From assembly GCA_002448715.1 (NCBI GenBank), contig DJZU01000033.1:1-25715 (forward strand): a stretch of DNA of 25,715 nucleotides, given 5' to 3'. Positions 22,363 through 25,715 of this stretch are shown one piece after another. This stretch comes from Candidatus Neomicrothrix sp. UBA6944. GTDB taxonomy: Bacteria > Actinomycetota > Acidimicrobiia > Acidimicrobiales > Poriferisodalaceae. Each line of letters opens with the position of its first letter. The first letter of the stretch is position 1. The notes beneath the pieces are model-generated. The model saw only the letters and a list, made by a program, of their open reading frames with translations. It was not told the DNA's origin and did not search any database. The position numbers were made by a program, and so were the translations under genes.

Positions 22363-23346
22363 CTAATTCCGTACGTCGACTACAGTGCGGCCTTGAACTT
22401 TGCCAGCGAGGATCTCCGAACCCAAAGCTGGGACTTCTTCCAGCCCCACCACAGTTGTCATTGCGGACAGGACATCCCGGTCGAGCAACTCGTCCAGGCG
22501 AGCCCAAGCTGACTCTCGCTTTTCGAATGGGCACATCACAGAGTCGATACCCAGAAGATTGACGCCTCGAAGAAGGAAAGGAATAACGGTTGTGTCTAGA
22601 GCATTGCCGCCAGCTAGACCACACGCCGCCACGCTTGCCCCGTACTGCATTTCTGTGAGCACATGGGCGAGAGTCGTGTCACCGACAGCATCAATACACC
22701 CGCCCCACCGTTCAGACGAAAGTGGTCCCGATGCTGGCTCGCTTAACTCATCTCGAGCCACGATCTGAGAGGCGCCAAGATTATTTAAGTAATCACTTGT
22801 TTCTGGCCGACCTGTTGACGCCGCGACCTCGTACCCCGCCTGGCTTAAAAGGTGAACCCCCACGCTTCCAACGCCACCGGCGGCACCCGTTACGAGGACT
22901 GGAGCCGAACCAATACCGTGGTCCTCGAGCGCCTGCATGGCCAACATTGAAGTCAGCCCTGCGGTACCAACTGCCATTGCATCCAGTTCTGAAATCCCTT
23001 CCGGGAGTTTGACAAGCCAGTCGGCATTGACCCGAGCCTTTTCGGAGTATCCACCCCAATGGACCTCTCCGACCCTCCATCCCGTCAAAACAACGCGGTC
23101 GCCCTCGCTATAACGAGGGTCGGTGGAAGCGCTAACAACCCCCGAGAAATCTATCCCCGGCACGTGCGGGTAGTCGCGGACAAGTCGCCCGACACCATTT
23201 AGAATCATCCCGTCCTTGTAATTCAAAGTGCTGTAAGACACTTCAACCGAAACGTCTCCTTCAGGCAGCTGGTCATCGTCTAAATCCGTGACCTCTGCTG
23301 TAACTGCTTTTTCCTCCTGGGTTAACAGCACTGCTCGAAATGTCAT
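22363..23346 (-). CDS. acuI: Acrylyl-CoA reductase / zinc-free quinone oxidoreductase-like MDR (AcuI/YhdH)
   Basis: Medium-chain reductase of 327 residues. YSTLNYKDGM (38-47), PGIDFSGVV (63-71) and the Rossmann motif VTGAAGGVGSVG (152-163) are the AcuI/YhdH pattern; catalytic-zinc Cys ligands are absent. AcuI reduces acryloyl-CoA to propionyl-CoA with NADPH, a detoxification step in dimethylsulfoniopropionate and 3-hydroxypropionate metabolism. That function is inferred from family; other enoyl substrates are possible. ATG 23346 has GAGGA a few bases upstream. It is divergent from the nfuA-like gene over 113 bp. No DMSP lyase or demethylase lies in the window. Confidence 0.87.
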   Translation of the reverse strand: MTFRAVLLTQEEKAVTAEVTDLDDDQLPEGDVSVEVSYSTLNYKDGMILNGVGRLVRDYPHVPGIDFSGVVSASTDPRYSEGDRVVLTGWRVGEVHWGGYSEKARVNADWLVKLPEGISELDAMAVGTAGLTSMLAMQALEDHGIGSAPVLVTGAAGGVGSVGVHLLSQAGYEVAASTGRPETSDYLNNLGASQIVARDELSEPASGPLSSERWGGCIDAVGDTTLAHVLTEMQYGASVAACGLAGGNALDTTVIPFLLRGVNLLGIDSVMCPFEKRESAWARLDELLDRDVLSAMTTVVGLEEVPALGSEILAGKVQGRTVVDVRN

Positions 23347-23447
23347 GAATCCTCACTCATCAATCTTCCCGACAAAGGAACTAGGTTGGCTCCGGACCTT
23401 ACTCTCCCGAGGCCTACCTGTCCTATGTTGTGGGTCTCAGTCCTCTG

Positions 23448-23453
23448 TAAGCT
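23448..23453 (+). promoter_or_regulatory. Putative -10 element (TAAGCT) for a leaderless nfuA-like transcript
   Basis: TAAGCT matches TANNNT and lies 6 nt before ATG 23460. The intervening GGAAG is too close to the ATG to serve as a normal ribosome binding site, so a leaderless transcript is plausible. No convincing -35 is seen. Confidence 0.4.
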
Positions 23454-23459
23454 GGAAGT

Positions 23460-24077
23460 ATGTCTGAAAGACAAATCGTAAACGTCACAGAGTCAGCGCT
23501 AGAAAAGGTGCTTGAGTTGCGCGCCGGTGAAGAAGACGCGGATCAACTTGCTTTGCGGATTGAGGTCGTTGGAACACAAGGAGTCGACTACTCCTACGAT
23601 CTCGCCTTCGAAGTCATGGGAGAAGCAGACTCCGATGATTTACCCATTCATGTTGGCCAAGGCCTCACAGTGCTGGTTCCAAGTCGGGATGTAGCGAAAC
23701 TGGAAGGAGCCACACTCGATCTACCGAGTAACTCGAATCAACCTGGCTTAGTCTTGCGTAACCCAAATCGCCCCGATCTTGGACCTAACGCCACTCTCGA
23801 CTTGTCCGGGACTGTGGAAGAACAGGTTCAAGAGGTATTGGTGAAAAGAATTAACCCATCGATAGCCGCGCATGGCGGCTACGCAGAACTTGTGCGAGTC
23901 GAAGGATCAACCGTCTTCGTCAAACTCGGTGGTGGTTGCCAGGGTTGTGGAATGGCCAATGCGACAGTTACCGCCGGAATCGAAAAAACTTTGACCGAAC
24001 TTGTTGAGGGCGTCGAACACGTCCTCGACATCACAGATCACACCTCGGGTGAAAACCCCTATTTCGCAGCCACCTAA
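23460..24077 (+). CDS. nfuA: NfuA-like iron-sulfur cluster carrier
   Basis: A 205-residue two-domain protein. Residues 1-105 form a degenerate A-type (IscA/HesB-like) domain without its Cys ligands, as in NfuA. Residues 120-190 form a NifU C-terminal domain with GGGCQGCGMA; Cys160 and Cys163 would hold a 4Fe-4S cluster at a dimer interface. Such proteins pass clusters to client enzymes and matter under oxidative stress or iron limitation. INPSIAAHGGYAELV is the standard start of the NifU domain. The Fe-S nuclease in this window could be a client, but that is speculation. The start is fixed by a leaderless-like promoter at ATG 23460. Confidence 0.92.
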   Translation: MSERQIVNVTESALEKVLELRAGEEDADQLALRIEVVGTQGVDYSYDLAFEVMGEADSDDLPIHVGQGLTVLVPSRDVAKLEGATLDLPSNSNQPGLVLRNPNRPDLGPNATLDLSGTVEEQVQEVLVKRINPSIAAHGGYAELVRVEGSTVFVKLGGGCQGCGMANATVTAGIEKTLTELVEGVEHVLDITDHTSGENPYFAAT

Positions 24078-24155
24078 CCGTTAGGCGTGTTGTCAGATAG
24101 CGTCCCTGATCACGAGCCGCATAGACTCTGAACACCAAAACATCTTGGGGGCGAA

Positions 24156-25553
24156 GTGAGAGGCATCATCGGATACGGCACTTATGTGCCCTACTACCGT
24201 CTAGATAGGTCAAAGATTACTGCCGTTATGGGTGCAGGCGGCGGTCGAGGCCACCGCGCTGTCGCAAGCTACGACGAAGACACCACGACAATGGGTGTAG
24301 AGGCTGCTCGGAGTGCCCTGGACGCAACCGGTATCACTCCGTTATCGATTTGGTTTGCAACTGCTAACCCGGCGTACCTAGACAAAACCAACGCCACTGC
24401 TATCCAGGCGGCACTGGACCTTCCTCAAGAGACCTGGGCCGTTGACGCCGGAGGTGCAGCGCGATCAGCCGAAGCCGCGATTCGTGGAGCTATGGGAACC
24501 TCCGGGATTTCAATGGCGGTTGCTTCAGACCTCAGAACCGGTAACCCAACTAGTAACGATGAAAGTGGTGGCGGTGACGCCGCAGCGGCCCTGTTGTTTG
24601 GAGATGACGAAGATGCCCCAGTTATTGCTCAAGCGTTGGGTGTTGCTGCATCTACGGGTGAATTCTTGGACCGGTATCGATTACCAGGAGAAAGCGCCAG
24701 TCGAATCTGGGAAGAACGTTTCGGGGAGCAGGCCTACCTCACACTGGCGAACGACGCAATCGAACGCGCTACCAAGAACGCAAACGTTGGCTTAGAAGAC
24801 ATCGACAAGGTGATCATCGCTGGTCTCCATGCCCGAGCTGTCAGAGGTCTGGCAAAAATCGCTGGCGACAAACTCGTAGATGACCTCACCAGCCGAATCG
24901 GAAATTCAGGAACCGCGCAACTACCGCTCTTACTTGCCTCGGCCTTGGATCAAGCGGCACCTGGGGAGACCATCCTTTGCGTGCATTTGGCTGATGGCGC
25001 ATATGCAGCTGTTCTGCAAACGACCCCAGCGATTGCTGACTACAGCCCAGCCGCCACCGTTGAATCGCAGATTGAAAATGGCAGCGACAGTATTGACTAC
25101 AACCTGTACCTCACTTGGCGCGGATTTCTTGATCGGGAACCACCCAGACGTCCAGATCCGGATCGTCCAGGTGCTCCGCCGGCATTCCGCTCGGAAGATT
25201 GGAAATATGCATTCGTCGGATCCCGCGACCGCTCCTCTGGAGCGATTCATCTTCCGCCGATGCGAGTATCAATGGACGGTGGCGCAGTTGATGATATGGA
25301 ACGCGTGAGAATGGCAGATGTACCAGCAACCATCGCTACCTTCACGGTCGACTATCTAGCCTTCTCGCTGTCGCCCCCAACCGTCGCGGTTGTCATCGAC
25401 TTCGACGGCGGAGGAAGGTTCCAAGCAGAAATGACCGATGTGGATCCAGATGAGGTCAAGATCGGAGATCGGGTCCAAATGACCTTCCGGCGCCTATTTA
25501 CCGCAGACGGAATCCATAATTACTTCTGGAAAGCTCGCCCGCTCTCGGAATGA
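24156..25553 (+). CDS. HMG-CoA-synthase-like protein fused to a DUF35-like OB-fold domain, catalytic Cys absent
   Basis: A 465-residue fusion. Residues 1-310 have a thiolase/HMG-CoA-synthase-like fold: IGYGTYVPYYRL, a TMGVEAARSAL helix, GGGDAAAALLFG and a GNSGTAQLP segment near 250 are the landmarks. The nucleophilic Cys expected in the AVDAGGAARSAEAA stretch is missing, and the whole protein has a single Cys elsewhere (ILCVHL). Residues 345-465 resemble the DUF35 acyl-CoA-associated zinc-ribbon/OB domain, with the OB part intact but no zinc-binding Cys. Fusion and position just before a thiolase match thiolase/HMGS/DUF35 assemblies, where such a subunit may channel or scaffold. GTG 24156 has GGGGG 4 nt upstream. 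The 76-nt gap to the thiolase suggests co-transcription. Confidence 0.75.
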   Translation: MRGIIGYGTYVPYYRLDRSKITAVMGAGGGRGHRAVASYDEDTTTMGVEAARSALDATGITPLSIWFATANPAYLDKTNATAIQAALDLPQETWAVDAGGAARSAEAAIRGAMGTSGISMAVASDLRTGNPTSNDESGGGDAAAALLFGDDEDAPVIAQALGVAASTGEFLDRYRLPGESASRIWEERFGEQAYLTLANDAIERATKNANVGLEDIDKVIIAGLHARAVRGLAKIAGDKLVDDLTSRIGNSGTAQLPLLLASALDQAAPGETILCVHLADGAYAAVLQTTPAIADYSPAATVESQIENGSDSIDYNLYLTWRGFLDREPPRRPDPDRPGAPPAFRSEDWKYAFVGSRDRSSGAIHLPPMRVSMDGGAVDDMERVRMADVPATIATFTVDYLAFSLSPPTVAVVIDFDGGGRFQAEMTDVDPDEVKIGDRVQMTFRRLFTADGIHNYFWKARPLSE

Positions 25554-25566
25554 GCGGAAAAACCAA

Positions 25567-25584
25567 GTATCCGTGCATGGATAC
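25567..25584. other. Small perfect hairpin between HMGS-like gene and thiolase gene
   Basis: GTATCC, 6-nt loop GTGCAT, GGATAC. The stem is short and no T-run follows, so it is unlikely to be a full terminator. It might be a partial attenuator, an operator or chance. Confidence 0.2.
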
Positions 25585-25629
25585 GTTCTCATCAAGCAAA
25601 CTGTTAGTACACAACAAAGGAATAGTGAC

Positions 25630-25715
25630 ATGGCCTCACATGGCATAAAAGACCAGGTCGCAATCGTCGGTATGGGTTGTACAACCTTCGGCGAGCACTG
25701 GGATAAGGGCGCCGA
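25630..25715 (+). CDS. Thiolase family protein (acetyl-CoA acetyltransferase-like), 5' end only
   Basis: The first 28 codons of a gene cut by the window end. The N-terminus contains DQVAIVGMGCTTFGEHWDKG, the usual start of SCP2-type thiolases that pair with DUF35 proteins. ATG 25630 has AAGGA 8 nt upstream. It follows the HMGS-like/DUF35 fusion gene on the same strand, and together they suggest a thiolase assembly for acyl-CoA chain shortening or condensation. Active-site residues lie outside the window. Confidence 0.75.
   Translation, partial: MASHGIKDQVAIVGMGCTTFGEHWDKGA

Noticed and set aside
1..25715. Prophage, transposon or genomic island
   Set aside because: No integrase, transposase, tRNA-flanking repeats or abrupt base-composition change is visible; most genes are metabolic or housekeeping types.

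Overview
The window reads as a chromosomal segment of an actinobacterium. The best guess is a marine or freshwater Acidimicrobiia-like lineage with a moderate GC content that, by eye, is low for the phylum. The main clues are a MshC-type ligase of mycothiol synthesis, a DUF4333-like lipoprotein, adjacent Fpg and Nei glycosylases, an AcoX/NAD-kinase-like protein, a DUF35/HMG-synthase-like/thiolase set and frequent leaderless-looking starts. I see no prophage, transposase, CRISPR array, tRNA or rRNA. The exact taxon is inference.

Layout. Positions 27-2461 (+): a short-chain dehydrogenase followed by a tightly overlapped cobalt-type nitrile hydratase operon (beta, alpha, accessory protein). 2480-6221 (-): a four-gene operon made of two diverged tandem paralogues with a possible ChaN/EreA-like core, an NT5C-like HAD nucleotidase and a NUDT19-like Nudix hydrolase; the last three genes overlap by 4 nt. 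6295-10338 (+): mshC, an orphan ParA ATPase, a tail-anchored small membrane protein, an iron-sulfur PD-(D/E)XK nuclease and Fpg. These meet a convergent Nei glycosylase (10383-11174, -). 11215-12117 (+): a self-cleaving P1/DmpA-family hydrolase. 12118-12479 is a gene-poor stretch with a very strong Shine-Dalgarno element, several hairpins and a perfect 12-bp terminator-like stem; it is a candidate structured RNA.

12480-14407: a YjbR/MmcQ protein, a small zinc-ribbon protein, a 31-residue membrane peptide and a class I aminotransferase. 14500-17740: cofactor genes pncB, an AcoX-like kinase and thiD. 17778-19421: an acyl-CoA mutase large subunit whose specificity residues (Phe and Gln, 118 residues apart) match isobutyryl-CoA mutase rather than methylmalonyl-CoA mutase. 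19498-22358: a lipoprotein with two repeats, an Uup-like ABC-F protein, a small membrane protein and an ElaA-like acetyltransferase. 22363-23346 (-): an AcuI/YhdH acrylyl-CoA reductase. 23460-25715: an NfuA-like Fe-S carrier, an HMG-CoA-synthase-like/DUF35 fusion lacking the expected catalytic and zinc cysteines, and the start of a thiolase.

How the genes fit together. One theme is redox and oxidative-damage handling (mycothiol, Fpg, Nei, Fe-S nuclease, NfuA). A second is acyl-CoA metabolism (mutase, AcuI, thiolase set), and a third is cofactor supply (NAD, thiamine). The nitrile hydratase operon gives nitrile-to-amide conversion. The least explained parts are the ChaN/EreA-like paralogue operon and the putative RNA at 12185-12427.
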